Assembly (NCBI RefSeq): GCF_030296835.1
Contig: NZ_AP027922.1
Span: forward strand, 992,001 to 1,056,000
DNA: 64,000 nt
Direction of reading: 5' to 3'
DNA from: Pseudoalteromonas sp. MM1
GTDB lineage: Bacteria; Pseudomonadota; Gammaproteobacteria; Enterobacterales; Alteromonadaceae
Shown one piece after another: positions 10,408-19,842 of the stretch. Positions within the stretch are counted from its first letter, which is position 1. Each line of letters begins with the position of its first letter. The translations under genes and the position numbers were made by a program. The notes beneath the pieces were generated by a model that made no database searches, had not been told where the DNA came from, and saw nothing but the letters and a program-made list of their open reading frames with translations.

Positions 10408-12396
10408 ATGTCGTTTTTAGGTAAACTTTCACTCGACGCAATTCCGTTTCATGAGCCAATTATAATGGTTACCATGACGGTGATAGCGATTGCCGGGCTT
10501 ATTATTGCCGGGCTTATTACTAAATATAAAAAGTGGGGCGTGCTTTGGCACGACTGGATCACCTCTGTTGATCATAAACGCTTAGGCGTAATGTACATTT
10601 TTTTAGCACTAATAATGCTGTTTCGTGGTTTTTCTGATGCAATAATGATGCGTGCGCAGTTGGCACTTGCTACCAGTGGTGCGCCAGGTTATTTACCTCC
10701 TGAGCATTACGACCAAATATTTACAGCGCACGGCGTTATCATGATCATATTTATGGCTATGCCATTTATGATTGGCCTAATGAACATTGTATTGCCACTG
10801 CAAATTGGCGCACGCGATGTCGCTTTTCCATTTTTAAATAACCTAAGTTTTTGGTTTACTGCCAGCGGGGCCATTTTAATTAACTTGTCGCTTGTATTTG
10901 GTGAGTTTGCAAAAACAGGTTGGGTGGCGTATCCGCCGCTTTCGGAGCTGACCTTTAGCCCTGGGGTGGGGGTCGATTATTATATATGGGCCTTGCAGAT
11001 TTCCGGGCTCGGTACACTTTTAACTGCAGTAAACTTTTTAGCGACTGTGTTTAAAATGCGTGCCCCAGGTATGACCCTAATGAAAATGCCAATTTTTACA
11101 TGGGCATGTACATGGGCAAACATCTTAATTGCAGCATCATTCCCAATTTTAACTGCTGTACTTGCAATGCTAACGCTTGACCGGTACCTCGACTTCCACT
11201 TTTTTACCAATGAATTGGGCGGTAACGCCATGATGTACATCAACCTGTTTTGGGCATGGGGTCATCCTGAGGTATATATTTTAGTACTGCCTGCGTTTGG
11301 TATTTTTTCTGAAATTATCTCAACCTTTGCCGGTAAACGTTTGTTTGGTTACAAATCGATGGTTTACGCCAGCGGTGCAATCTCAATTTTAGGTTTTATT
11401 GTTTGGCTACACCACTTTTTCACCATGGGGTCGAGTGCAAACGTTAATGCGTTCTTTGGGGTAATGACCATGGTTATTGCAGTCCCTACTGGCGTTAAGC
11501 TATTCAACTGGTTGTTTACTATTTACCGCGGCCGTTTACGTATCAGCGTTCCTGTACTTTGGACATTAGGCTTTATGGTTACCTTTACAGTAGGCGGTAT
11601 GACCGGCGTACTACTGGCTATTCCGGGTGCCGATTACGTGTTGCATAACAGTTTATTCTTAATTGCGCATTTCCATAACACAATTATTGGTGGCGCTGTA
11701 TTTGGCTACCTTGCAGGTTTTGTGTTTTGGTTCCCTAAAGCAATGGGCTTTAAGCTTAGCGAAAAATGGGGTAAAGCGTCTTTTTGGTGTTGGATAGTTG
11801 GTTTCTTCGTGGCATTTATGCCGTTGTATGTACTTGGTTTCTTAGGTATGACACGTCGCTTAAACCACACTAACAACCCAGATTGGAACATGTGGTTATA
11901 CATTGCCGCAGGCGGTGCTGTGATTATTATGTTTGGTATTATTTTCCAAGCCGTACAGCTATTTGTTAGCTTTAGAGACCGTGAAGCACTTGACGATGCA
12001 ACTGGCGATCCGTGGAACGGCCATACACTAGAATGGGCAACTAGCTCACCTCCACAAGTGTATAACTTTGCCACTATTCCACACATTGACGATATTGATG
12101 CCTGGACCGACATGAAAGAAAAAGGCCAAGCTTATCAAACAAAAGCAAGTTACAGCCCAATTCATATGCCTAAAAATACCTCTGCAGGTGTGTTGATGGC
12201 AGCTAGCCTAACAGCATTTTGTTTTGCCATGATCTGGCATATTTGGTGGTTAGCTGTAGTAGGGCTAGTGGGTGGAATTGCCATATTTATTAAGCGTTGT
12301 TACACCAATGATGTTGATTACTACATACAGCCAGATGAAATTGCACGCACTGAAGCTGCGTATAATTCAAGTGGAAATAAGGAGCTAAACGCGTGA
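10408..12396 (+). CDS. cyoB: Cytochrome o ubiquinol oxidase subunit I
   Basis: Catalytic haem-copper subunit: oxidises ubiquinol, reduces oxygen to water and pumps protons across the inner membrane. In the 662-residue protein the haem and copper ligands are in place: His108 for low-spin haem, His286 with Tyr290 in [10 protein letters not shown] and His335/His336 for CuB, and His421 and His423 in HFHNT for the two haems. Length and motifs match CyoB, not the shorter cytochrome c oxidase CoxA. The stop overlaps the cyoC start by four bases (GTGA). Confidence 0.97.
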   Translation: MSFLGKLSLDAIPFHEPIIMVTMTVIAIAGLIIAGLITKYKKWGVLWHDWITSVDHKRLGVMYIFLALIMLFRGFSDAIMMRAQLALATSGAPGYLPPEHYDQIFTAHGVIMIIFMAMPFMIGLMNIVLPLQIGARDVAFPFLNNLSFWFTASGAILINLSLVFGEFAKTGWVAYPPLSELTFSPGVGVDYYIWALQISGLGTLLTAVNFLATVFKMRAPGMTLMKMPIFTWACTWANILIAASFPILTAVLAMLTLDRYLDFHFFTNELGGNAMMYINLFWAWGHPEVYILVLPAFGIFSEIISTFAGKRLFGYKSMVYASGAISILGFIVWLHHFFTMGSSANVNAFFGVMTMVIAVPTGVKLFNWLFTIYRGRLRISVPVLWTLGFMVTFTVGGMTGVLLAIPGADYVLHNSLFLIAHFHNTIIGGAVFGYLAGFVFWFPKAMGFKLSEKWGKASFWCWIVGFFVAFMPLYVLGFLGMTRRLNHTNNPDWNMWLYIAAGGAVIIMFGIIFQAVQLFVSFRDREALDDATGDPWNGHTLEWATSSPPQVYNFATIPHIDDIDAWTDMKEKGQAYQTKASYSPIHMPKNTSAGVLMAASLTAFCFAMIWHIWWLAVVGLVGGIAIFIKRCYTNDVDYYIQPDEIARTEAAYNSSGNKELNA

Positions 12397-13034
12397 GTAC
12401 ACTTTCTGCAAATCTAGAATCTGCAAATTTAGACTCTGTATCGCACGATGCTCATGCCCACGCGCATGAGCATCACGACACATCGGGCGATACGATATTT
12501 GGCTTTTGGTTATACCTAATGACCGATTGCCTATTATTTGCCTCGTTTTTTGCCACTTACGCCGTGCTGTTTATGAACACAGCCGGCGGTGTATCAGGTA
12601 AAGACATTTTTGAACTCGACTTTGTTGCAGTAGAAACTGCTGCGCTACTTATTAGTAGTATTACCTTTGGCTTTGCCATGATTGCCGCACAAGGGCAAAA
12701 AAAGGCACTAACACTCATCTGGTTGTTTATCACCTTTTGTTTAGGTGCTGTGTTTATAGGCATGGAAATTTACGAATTTCACCACCTAATTGTGCATGGT
12801 AACGGCCCGCAACAAAGTGCTTTTTTAACCTCATTCTTCTCGTTAGTAGGCTTACATGGCTTACACGTAACTGCGGGTCTAATTTGGATGAGTATTATGA
12901 TGATAGAAGTGGCTAAACGTGGTTTAGGTAAACAAACAGTGACACGCTTAAGCTGCCTAAGCCTGTTTTGGCACTTCTTAGACATTGTTTGGATTTGTGT
13001 ATTTACCGTTGTTTATTTAATGGGAGCAATGTAA
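12393..13034 (+). CDS. cyoC: Cytochrome o ubiquinol oxidase subunit III
   Basis: Subunit III of the bo3-type oxidase, a five-helix membrane protein that stabilises subunit I. The 213-residue product starts with GTG inside the cyoB stop. A polar His-rich N-terminal extension (about residues 17-30, with HAHAHEHH) precedes [18 protein letters not shown], the conserved first helix. The stop overlaps the cyoD start by one base (TAATG). Order and coupling are as in E. coli cyoABCDE. Confidence 0.95.
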   Translation: MSTLSANLESANLDSVSHDAHAHAHEHHDTSGDTIFGFWLYLMTDCLLFASFFATYAVLFMNTAGGVSGKDIFELDFVAVETAALLISSITFGFAMIAAQGQKKALTLIWLFITFCLGAVFIGMEIYEFHHLIVHGNGPQQSAFLTSFFSLVGLHGLHVTAGLIWMSIMMIEVAKRGLGKQTVTRLSCLSLFWHFLDIVWICVFTVVYLMGAM

Positions 13035-13390
13035 TGAGCCACAGCGAAGCGCACGCGTTAAAGCAAATGCAAAACGAGCACCATGATGAATCTCATGGCA
13101 GTGTTAAAACTTACTTAATAGGCTTTGTGCTATCAATAATTTTAACCGCCATACCGTTTTACATGGTTATGGAAGGCGACTTTTCAAAAGTAACTACGCT
13201 TTGGAGCATTGTTACTTTAGCTATTGTACAAATTTGGGTGCACTTAAAATACTTTTTACACCTTAATTTTACGACAGAAGATGGCCGTGCAAGTACCTTC
13301 TCATTTTTATTCAGCGCCCTAATTATCGTCATGGTTGTTGGGTTATCGGTTTGGATAATTTACGAATCTAACGCAATGATGATGTACTAG
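13034..13390 (+). CDS. cyoD: Cytochrome o ubiquinol oxidase subunit IV
   Basis: Small membrane subunit needed for assembly of the oxidase. The ATG at 13034 overlaps the cyoC stop and begins [13 protein letters not shown]; an in-frame upstream extension to 12968 lies inside cyoC and is rejected. That gives 118 residues with a His-rich polar N-terminus and three membrane helices, consistent with CyoD. It is followed by cyoE after nine bases. Confidence 0.93.
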   Translation: MSHSEAHALKQMQNEHHDESHGSVKTYLIGFVLSIILTAIPFYMVMEGDFSKVTTLWSIVTLAIVQIWVHLKYFLHLNFTTEDGRASTFSFLFSALIIVMVVGLSVWIIYESNAMMMY

Positions 13391-13399
13391 GAGTTGAAG

Positions 13400-14284
13400 A
13401 TGTTTCGTCGTTATTTATCAGTGACTAAGCCGGGCATTATTATGGGCAACCTTATTAGCGTTGCAGGCGGTTTTTTGCTTGCCTCTCGCGGAGATATAGA
13501 CCCATGGCTAATGGTTGTTACGCTTATTGGCTTGTCACTTGTGGTTGCATCGGGCTGTGCTATCAACAATGTTATTGATAGAGATATAGATGTAGCCATG
13601 GCACGTACGCGTACGCGGGTTACAGTAACAGGCGAAATGTCGGCCTTTGCTGCACTGAGTCACGGGGTTTTGTTGGGGGTTGTAGGTTTTGGTTTACTCA
13701 TTGCTTACACCACACAAGCCGCGGTATTTTTTGCAGTGTTTGGTTATGTCATTTATGTTGGGGTTTATAGCCTTTACATGAAACGCAACTCTGTTTATGG
13801 CACGTTTGTAGGCAGCCTTTCAGGCGCTGTGCCCCCTGTTGTAGGTTACTGCGCCGTAACAGGGCAGTTCGATATGGGCGCATTAATACTGCTAGTTATG
13901 TTTAGTTTGTGGCAAATGCCGCACTCATATGCCATTGCTATTTTTCGCTTTAAAGATTACCAAGCCGCAGGTATTCCTGTATTACCTGTAGCGCAAGGGA
14001 TTGATAAAGCGAAACGTCATATCGTACTTTATATTGCTGTATATGCTTTAGTCGTCATGCTGTTACCAATAAGTGGCTACACGGGCGCCGCCTTTATGGC
14101 TGTGGCGTGTATTACCAGTTTTTGGTGGTTACTTATGGCACTGCGTGGCTATCGCCGTAATGTTAATTTAACAAGCTGGGCACGCCAAGTATTTGCTTTT
14201 TCTATTATAAATATTACAGCACTCAGTATAGCCATGGCCGTTGACTACCACAGCGCAGCGCCACAACTGCTTACACTAATATAA
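13400..14284 (+). CDS. cyoE: Protohaem IX farnesyltransferase (haem O synthase)
   Basis: Integral membrane UbiA-family prenyltransferase that farnesylates haem B to make haem O for the oxidase encoded just upstream. The ATG at 13400 has AGGAG six bases upstream and is preferred to the TTG at 13394. In the 294-residue product the Asp-rich prenyl-diphosphate motif NNVIDRDID is at about residues 56-64, followed by the ARTRTR segment; [18 protein letters not shown] is the second conserved region. An intrinsic terminator follows. Confidence 0.96.
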   Translation: MFRRYLSVTKPGIIMGNLISVAGGFLLASRGDIDPWLMVVTLIGLSLVVASGCAINNVIDRDIDVAMARTRTRVTVTGEMSAFAALSHGVLLGVVGFGLLIAYTTQAAVFFAVFGYVIYVGVYSLYMKRNSVYGTFVGSLSGAVPPVVGYCAVTGQFDMGALILLVMFSLWQMPHSYAIAIFRFKDYQAAGIPVLPVAQGIDKAKRHIVLYIAVYALVVMLLPISGYTGAAFMAVACITSFWWLLMALRGYRRNVNLTSWARQVFAFSIINITALSIAMAVDYHSAAPQLLTLI

Positions 14285-14315
14285 TTTTAAAACTTTACAT
14301 TTCCAAAGTTAATCC

Positions 14316-14339
14316 AAAGGCTCGAAAGGGCCTTTTTTT
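14316..14339 (+). terminator. Intrinsic terminator after cyoE
   Basis: An 8-bp stem AAAGGCTC/GGGCCTTT (one T-G pair) with a GAAA tetraloop and a T-run, ending the cyo operon just before the convergent PaiB-like gene. Confidence 0.85.
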
Positions 14340-14343
14340 ATGC

Positions 14344-14931
14344 CTAAAATAGCTGGGCAATAGAGTGCTTGTTGGCAAGTTCTAGGCTTTGTTTTATACG
14401 GGCTCTTACATCAGGTGATTTATTTTGGCTTAGTTTAAAGTTTCCACTCCAATGAGTGGGAGTAAACTCTATAAAGCTTAATTGTTGATACATTACTTGG
14501 CGACTGCGTATGGGCACGTGATTAATATTCCACATGGGCTTAAAGGGTTGCTCAAAATGGGTTGTTAGTTGATTCATTATTTTTTCTTTCTCAATATCAC
14601 TTTTAATAATCACTACCTTTGCGGTTATTTGCACAGATGAGTAAAGCCAGCTCGGCAGTGTTTTATTATTGCTATAAGAGGGAGATAGGTAACAATTGTC
14701 ACCATTGAAAAGTAATTTTACAGAGTGTTCATCACATTGTGTTAACGGATTGTTTTTTGCTACGTGAGCCATAAATACATTACGTGAGTGCTCATATAAT
14801 ACAGGTACATGGCATATAGTATTTAAGCCACTTTGCGAGCTGGGCATTAAAATACTCGCTAGCGGAAATTGCTCAACCAATGCCTTTAAGCGTTTAATAT
14901 CATGTTCTTGAAAATGCATCGGTGGGTACAT
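14344..14931 (-). CDS. PaiB-like FMN-binding negative transcriptional regulator
   Basis: The protein starts MYPPMHFQEHD, the hallmark of the PaiB/FMN-binding split-barrel family (195 residues). Members are annotated as negative regulators, but the fold is that of flavin-binding oxidoreductases and the real role here is unknown. The start at 14931 overlaps the stop of the acetyltransferase gene by one base (TAATG) and has a GAGG-type site upstream; a longer frame to 14970 reads into that gene and is rejected. It is the second gene of a two-gene unit, opposite the MocR-type regulator. Confidence 0.85.
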   Translation of the reverse strand: MYPPMHFQEHDIKRLKALVEQFPLASILMPSSQSGLNTICHVPVLYEHSRNVFMAHVAKNNPLTQCDEHSVKLLFNGDNCYLSPSYSNNKTLPSWLYSSVQITAKVVIIKSDIEKEKIMNQLTTHFEQPFKPMWNINHVPIRSRQVMYQQLSFIEFTPTHWSGNFKLSQNKSPDVRARIKQSLELANKHSIAQLF

Positions 14932-15518
14932 TAAAACCTCTCCTCTAGTTGTAATTTTATACTCGGCCACTGCTCATCAACTATGCTAAATTTTGCTGTG
15001 TTTCTATAGCTACCATCATTAAGCTTTCTATCTTTATAAGCGAGTCCTTCAAAATGGGCGCCTAAACGAGTAATTGCGTTACGTGATTTTTGATTTTTTT
15101 CATGAGTATTAAATGTAATTCTCACTAAATTAAGCTCATCAAACGCGTATTTAAGCAGTAAATATTTAGCGTGTGTATTTATGTAAGTTCGCTGCCAGTC
15201 ATTACTAATAAATGTATGACCAATCTCAGCGCTTAAATTATGTGTATCTAACTTAAATAACCGTGTTGTGCCCACTACTTGCTGTGTGTTTTTATCAATA
15301 ATGGCAAAAACAACTTGTTCGTTTTTATTAAATTGCGCCTGAGTTAAAAACCATTCGTGTAGTATTGCAGGGCTTTTAGTGTAATTGCTTAATACCCACT
15401 GCCATACATTAGGGTGCTGGCCCGCCTTATATAATCCATTTAGGTGCTTATGGTTTAATGGCTCTAAAATGACCTTGTTTGTTTTATGTGTTTGCAGATT
15501 AAACATTAATGGCTCCAT
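14931..15518 (-). CDS. GNAT family N-acetyltransferase (RimJ/RimL type)
   Basis: Predicted acetyl-CoA-dependent acetyltransferase, 195 residues or 191 if the second methionine (15506) is used. Similarity to the RimJ/RimL subgroup is seen in the LEPL start, the HPNVWQWV region, and the later GTTRLF and RSRNAITRLGAHFEG-like stretch (here KSRNAITRLGAHFEG) typical of acetyl-CoA binding in this group. The substrate is unknown. It is co-directional and overlapping with the PaiB-like gene and divergent from the MocR-type gene, which probably controls it. Confidence 0.85.
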   Translation of the reverse strand: MEPLMFNLQTHKTNKVILEPLNHKHLNGLYKAGQHPNVWQWVLSNYTKSPAILHEWFLTQAQFNKNEQVVFAIIDKNTQQVVGTTRLFKLDTHNLSAEIGHTFISNDWQRTYINTHAKYLLLKYAFDELNLVRITFNTHEKNQKSRNAITRLGAHFEGLAYKDRKLNDGSYRNTAKFSIVDEQWPSIKLQLEERF

Positions 15519-15610
15519 TTTTGCTATTTGTGAGCAACAAATGTACGCTTATTTGGGTTGGTAAAAACAACCAGAATGTAACTTTTACCTATACCAGATT
15601 AAGGAAGCGT

Positions 15611-17071
15611 ATGCAGCCGATTAATATTGAGTTTAATGAGCAACGCAAAGCAAAGTATTTGCAGCTAGCGCAAGCACTTCGTAGCGCAATTATTAAAGGC
15701 GATATTGCGGTAGGCGCTAAGTTAAGCTCAGCCAGAGAAATGGCGCAAACTTACCAGTTAAACCGTCATACAATAATGAATGCTTTACAACTATTAGTGG
15801 CTGAGGGATGGTTAGAGTCTCATGAGCGTAGCGGTTATAAGGTAACGCAAACTTTACCTATCCAAGGCAGCGCTAATACTAAGCAAGTGCCAGCCTTAAC
15901 ACCTAAAGCCTATAAATTTGCTAAAGAGCTAGCAGTTCCAGCTCCTGCAATGAATTTAAATAATTATAAGTATAATTTTGCAGGTGGCCTCCCAGATCTT
16001 AATTGCTTCCCATATAAAGAATTTAAACGCTCCTTAAGCCATGTTTTTAACCATGTAGATACCAGTAAATTTCATTATGGTGATATAAGCGGTGTGAGTG
16101 AGTTAAAAGTGCAAATAAGCAATTACTTATATAAAGCGCGTAACTTAAAAACAAACGACTTACTTGTGTGTAATGGCTCACAAGAAGCACTATTTTTAAT
16201 CTCGAAAGCATTTATTAGCACTAACGATTTTGTTGCTGTAGAAACGTTAGGGTATCCACCAGCCCGTAAAGCTTTTGCGGCATGTGGCGCACAAATAGTA
16301 GATATAAAACAAGATGAATACGGTTTATGTATTGATGATTTGAAAGCGCAACTTAGCCGCTTCTCAATTAAAATGTTGTACTTAACACCGCTGCATCAGT
16401 ACCCGACAACTGTTACTTTATCGCCTACACGGCGTATGCAAATTTATCAGTTATGTTACCAACATGGCGTAATGATTATAGAGGATGACTATGACCATGA
16501 GTTTCATTACCAATGTCACCCGTTACAACCAATGGCGGCGGATGACCCTGCGGGTATAGTTATTTACCTTTCTACATTCTCTAAAATTATGTTTTCCGCA
16601 GCCAGAATCGGTTACATTTGCGCTGCCCCTGATGTTATCGCACAGCTTAATGCGTGGAAGCAGTTAATGAATCATAAAAATGATGTGGTTATGCAATTAG
16701 CTTTAGCGCACTTTATGAAAGAAGGCGCATTTGAACGTCATTTAAAACGCATGACAAAGCTTTATAAACAGCGATATGAAGCAATGGATAACTCATTAAG
16801 AGCACTGCAGGCTAAAGGATTACCTCTTGAGTTTAAAAAGCCCGATGGTGGGATGGCAATGTGGATTAACTTAAACATAGATACGGCTAATATTAAAAAG
16901 CACCTGCACATGCACAGTATTTATTTACAAACAGAAGCAGAGTTTTATTTTTGCGACTCTTATAGAAGCTTAAAACCTAAACACTTTAGCTACTTGCGTC
17001 TAGGCTTTGCTGGCCAGTCAGAGGAAGTCATGCAAGAAGGTATAAACATAATTGCTGAGTATGCTTATTAA
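15611..17071 (+). CDS. MocR-type transcriptional regulator (GntR HTH plus aminotransferase domain)
   Basis: Fusion of an N-terminal winged-helix DNA-binding domain (about residues 10-80) with a fold-type I aminotransferase domain that binds pyridoxal phosphate. The PLP lysine is Lys325 in STFSKIMFSAARIG, and the EDDYDHEF motif at 291-298 is the usual cofactor-binding aspartate region. ATG at 15611 follows AAGGAAG and gives 486 residues, normal for the family; the frame extends upstream to 15509 without support. The 90-base divergent gap to the GNAT/PaiB pair suggests it regulates them. Confidence 0.88.
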   Translation: MQPINIEFNEQRKAKYLQLAQALRSAIIKGDIAVGAKLSSAREMAQTYQLNRHTIMNALQLLVAEGWLESHERSGYKVTQTLPIQGSANTKQVPALTPKAYKFAKELAVPAPAMNLNNYKYNFAGGLPDLNCFPYKEFKRSLSHVFNHVDTSKFHYGDISGVSELKVQISNYLYKARNLKTNDLLVCNGSQEALFLISKAFISTNDFVAVETLGYPPARKAFAACGAQIVDIKQDEYGLCIDDLKAQLSRFSIKMLYLTPLHQYPTTVTLSPTRRMQIYQLCYQHGVMIIEDDYDHEFHYQCHPLQPMAADDPAGIVIYLSTFSKIMFSAARIGYICAAPDVIAQLNAWKQLMNHKNDVVMQLALAHFMKEGAFERHLKRMTKLYKQRYEAMDNSLRALQAKGLPLEFKKPDGGMAMWINLNIDTANIKKHLHMHSIYLQTEAEFYFCDSYRSLKPKHFSYLRLGFAGQSEEVMQEGINIIAEYAY

Positions 17072-17072
17072 G

Positions 17073-17738
17073 CTATTTTTTTAAACTTGCTGCTTCGTAA
17101 AACAAGGGCTTTAATGTACCGCAATTTATAAATTTATATGTTAACTCATTCTGGCTAGGAAGGAGAGTTGAGGTTCTAAACTTTTGCATGCAGGCATTTA
17201 CCAAATCTACAAAAATTAGGTGGTTAAAACTAGGTGCTTGGCTAATTTTATGAATATAAATACGTTCAGTGCTGCCTAAATCAATCATATCGTATTCTTG
17301 CCATTGAGTTGGCTGTGCTAAGTCTTTTAATTGGCGGGCATACAGCTGTTTACTCATTTCTATTGTTCGGTTTGTGTAAATTAGGCTACCTGCTTTTTTG
17401 TAATTGCCTTCGTACACATCGGCGGTAATAGTTATTGCTTCACCGCGCATTAAACGTTGAATATTAAACGGTTTGGGCTTTAGCGTTATAAGTTCTGCGT
17501 TGCGTACAACATCTAAAAAAGCTACATCGGGGTTTTTAATCCTATACACCACTTGTACATCGTGTGGTAATTTATAGCCAGGTAAGTTAAATGCATAAAT
17601 TCCCGAACCTTTATTCACCAGTGCTATTGCATGCTCAGCATTGTATTTGGGGTTGAGCGGGGGCAATTCTGCTGCCTCTTGCTCAGCAAAAGCGCATCCG
17701 CTTATAGTAATGATCAACAAAGTAAGTAATAAACGCAT
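17073..17738 (-). CDS. Hypothetical periplasmic protein
   Basis: A 221-residue protein with an N-terminal signal peptide (cleavage likely after the CAFA stretch near residue 19; the SGC could also be read as a lipobox at Cys15). I do not recognise the family. The mature part looks like an extracytoplasmic beta-rich domain with two later cysteines, in NACMQ and INCGT. It converges with the MocR-type gene, ending one base after that gene's stop, and is separated from the TlpA-like gene by about 100 bases. Confidence 0.7.
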   Translation of the reverse strand: MRLLLTLLIITISGCAFAEQEAAELPPLNPKYNAEHAIALVNKGSGIYAFNLPGYKLPHDVQVVYRIKNPDVAFLDVVRNAELITLKPKPFNIQRLMRGEAITITADVYEGNYKKAGSLIYTNRTIEMSKQLYARQLKDLAQPTQWQEYDMIDLGSTERIYIHKISQAPSFNHLIFVDLVNACMQKFRTSTLLPSQNELTYKFINCGTLKPLFYEAASLKK

Positions 17739-17840
17739 AATAATCTCATTAATTTATGAGCTTAAATTGTAGTATATAGTGCGCTAAGCTGGTGATTTAT
17801 TGTTGGGCCAAGTAAGCCTATTTAAGATGTATTTATGCAC

Positions 17841-18335
17841 TTAGTTTCTCACTTCGTGTAATAAAGTTCTGGCATATACGTGTAGGTTTTCGTCTTCAGG
17901 GTTTGAAGTGTTGGTTAAATAAATTATACGCCCAGCTTTATTAATAAATAAGGTAGTGGGTGTGCCTCTTATTCCTAATTGTTTTGCTATGGCATCGGCT
18001 TTAATAGCTGTTTTAAATGTATAGCCTCTATCAATTATTGCTTTGGCGGGGGTGGCATCGTCGTCTTCTTGAAAGCTTACCGCAATGACCTTTAAGCCTT
18101 TGTGTTTTATTTTTTCAAGTGCTGGTTGCAGCTTTTTACAATATGGGCACCACGTAGCCCAAAAATGTAAAACGTAGGGTTGGCCTAATAAATCTTGTGT
18201 GTGAACGGACGAACCATCAGCCATGTTTAACGTTATTGCAGGCAATAGTGGTAATGAGTCATCATCAGCGAGTTGCTGTGCAGAGCTTATAAAGCTTAAT
18301 AAAATCAGTGTAATTGCAGTAATTAGTTTTCTCAT
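17841..18335 (-). CDS. TlpA-like periplasmic thioredoxin
   Basis: Predicted exported thiol-disulfide oxidoreductase of the TlpA/ResA group. A signal peptide occupies about residues 1-20; the active site is WCPYC (Cys63, Cys66) and the cis-proline region is GIRGTPTTLFINKAG. At 164 residues it is a single thioredoxin domain. The role may be reduction of periplasmic thiols for cytochrome maturation or oxidative defence; the neighbours do not decide it. Confidence 0.9.
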   Translation of the reverse strand: MRKLITAITLILLSFISSAQQLADDDSLPLLPAITLNMADGSSVHTQDLLGQPYVLHFWATWCPYCKKLQPALEKIKHKGLKVIAVSFQEDDDATPAKAIIDRGYTFKTAIKADAIAKQLGIRGTPTTLFINKAGRIIYLTNTSNPEDENLHVYARTLLHEVRN

Positions 18336-18395
18336 GGTTCGTTCTTATTATTTTTTTAATATTAATAAGAACGTGAATTAAGTTATTTCATTTCA

Positions 18396-19304
18396 TTAAA
18401 AACCAGCGGCCTGCTCAATCACTATTGCATGGCGCTTTGCTAAACGCGTATGGTTTCTGTCGTAACCGCCGCCAATAACACTGGCAATAGCGGTGTTATG
18501 TTCAAGGCAGCGCTTAAACACTAAATGGTCACGCTGTTTAATGCCGTCCCAGCTTATATCTAGTTTACCTAAGCCATCGTCTTGCCAAATATCTACACCG
18601 GCATCGTATAGGACTAAATCGGGGTTGAGTTCTTTTAATAAAAACTGCAGGGTGTCATCCACAATGCCTAAGTATTCTGCGTCTTGCATATTATTAGCAA
18701 GGCCGATGTCTAAATCGCTGGGGGATTTTCTAAACGGGAAGTTTTTTTCGCAGTGTATAGAGCAGGTATACGCATACGGCTGATGCGCGAGCATTTCAGC
18801 GGTGCCATCGCCTTGGTGTACGTCTAAATCAAAAATGAGCACGTTGGTCACTTCATTGCTTTGTATTAATGTTTGCGCGGTAAAGGCTAAGTCGTTCACC
18901 ATGCAAAAACCTGAGCCAAAATCAGTGTGTGCATGGTGCGTACCGCCCGCTAAATGACAGGCTAAGCCATGTTTTAATGCTAAGCGTGCAGTTTGTAACG
19001 TGCCTTGTGGGGCGGTGAATGTACGGTTCATTAGCGGTTGCGACCAAGGTAAGCCAATACGGCGCATGGCTTTTTCGTCTAGGCGGTTATGCCATAAGTC
19101 GTGAATGTAGTTTTCGCAGTGTACAAGTTCAAGTGGCTCGGGGGAGCCCAAAATAGGCTCAACTAAATTATTACCTGCAATGCCTAAACCTTTAACCTGC
19201 TCGTATAAATGAGCAAATTTACTCATTACAAATCGGTGCTTAGGATCAAAGCTAAACGAATAATTACTGTGATAGACCAAAGGTAAGTGAGGGTTTAGGC
19301 GCAT
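18396..19304 (-). CDS. Histone deacetylase family protein (zinc-dependent deacylase)
   Basis: A 302-residue member of the arginase/deacetylase superfamily, related to bacterial acetylpolyamine and acetoin-utilisation (AcuC) type enzymes. The active-site His pair is His123/His124 in GGTHHAH; zinc ligands are Asp161 and His163 in FDLDVHQGDG and Asp242 in DIWQDDGLG. The catalytic tyrosine is in GGGY (278-281). The substrate in this organism is unknown. Nearly all conserved residues are present, so it should be active. Confidence 0.92.
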   Translation of the reverse strand: MRLNPHLPLVYHSNYSFSFDPKHRFVMSKFAHLYEQVKGLGIAGNNLVEPILGSPEPLELVHCENYIHDLWHNRLDEKAMRRIGLPWSQPLMNRTFTAPQGTLQTARLALKHGLACHLAGGTHHAHTDFGSGFCMVNDLAFTAQTLIQSNEVTNVLIFDLDVHQGDGTAEMLAHQPYAYTCSIHCEKNFPFRKSPSDLDIGLANNMQDAEYLGIVDDTLQFLLKELNPDLVLYDAGVDIWQDDGLGKLDISWDGIKQRDHLVFKRCLEHNTAIASVIGGGYDRNHTRLAKRHAIVIEQAAGF

Positions 19305-19366
19305 AACCGTATCAATAATAAAGTTTGCGCTATGGTAATAAACTTAACTAAGGGAGTCTATTGCTG

Positions 19367-19762
19367 CTATTCAATCAATGAGGCAAGCTCGCGATGAAGT
19401 AATTGTTCATCGGCTAAATTAAGTTCAACTAATCGTTTTAAATAGGTAATACTGTTTATATCAATATGGTGGCAATTAAGACCGATGTGTTGATCTTCTA
19501 TGTGGCAAATAAGCACCTCCATTTTTATTTCTATATCGCTTTGTGGCAAGGTAAAGCGCAAGGTGGCTTCGCTATTTTTGGTGCCACTAAACGCCGCGCA
19601 TTTAGTAATGAGTGCACCATGTAAAGATACATCGAGTAATTTGCATGAGTAGCTCTCTCCTGCAAATTCTAACTGGGCCGCGGTTGAAAAAAGAATACGC
19701 GAGAACTGACGTCGATTTTCCATAAAACGAATTGCCTTTATTGTAATATTTAAATCAAGCAT
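19367..19762 (-). CDS. PilZ-domain protein (cyclic-di-GMP binding)
   Basis: A small single-domain PilZ protein. The c-di-GMP motif RRQFSR is near residue 17 and is followed by DVSLHG (the D/N-x-S-x-x-G element) some 30 residues later. Length is 131 residues from the first ATG, or 118 from an internal ATG at 19723 directly before ENRRQFSR, which fits PilZ proteins better; neither has a strong ribosome-binding site. It is a probable receptor linking c-di-GMP to surface behaviour. Confidence 0.85.
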   Translation of the reverse strand: MLDLNITIKAIRFMENRRQFSRILFSTAAQLEFAGESYSCKLLDVSLHGALITKCAAFSGTKNSEATLRFTLPQSDIEIKMEVLICHIEDQHIGLNCHHIDINSITYLKRLVELNLADEQLLHRELASLIE

Positions 19763-19796
19763 AGCGGGAAATAGCGCATAGCGATAAAAAATGGCA

Positions 19797-19824
19797 TAAA
19801 AAAACCCCGCATAAATGCAGGGTT
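19797..19824 (-). terminator. Intrinsic terminator after ettA
   Basis: On the minus strand, AACCCTGC pairs with GCGGGGTT around ATTTAT and is followed by a T-run (the A-run at 19798-19804 on the plus strand). It lies 19 bases past the ettA stop. Confidence 0.8.
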
Positions 19825-19842
19825 TGTTATATCAGTTAACAA

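Noticed and set aside
12968..13033. CyoD extended upstream
   Set aside because: The extension lies inside cyoC in another frame; the TAATG overlap gives a better start at 13034.
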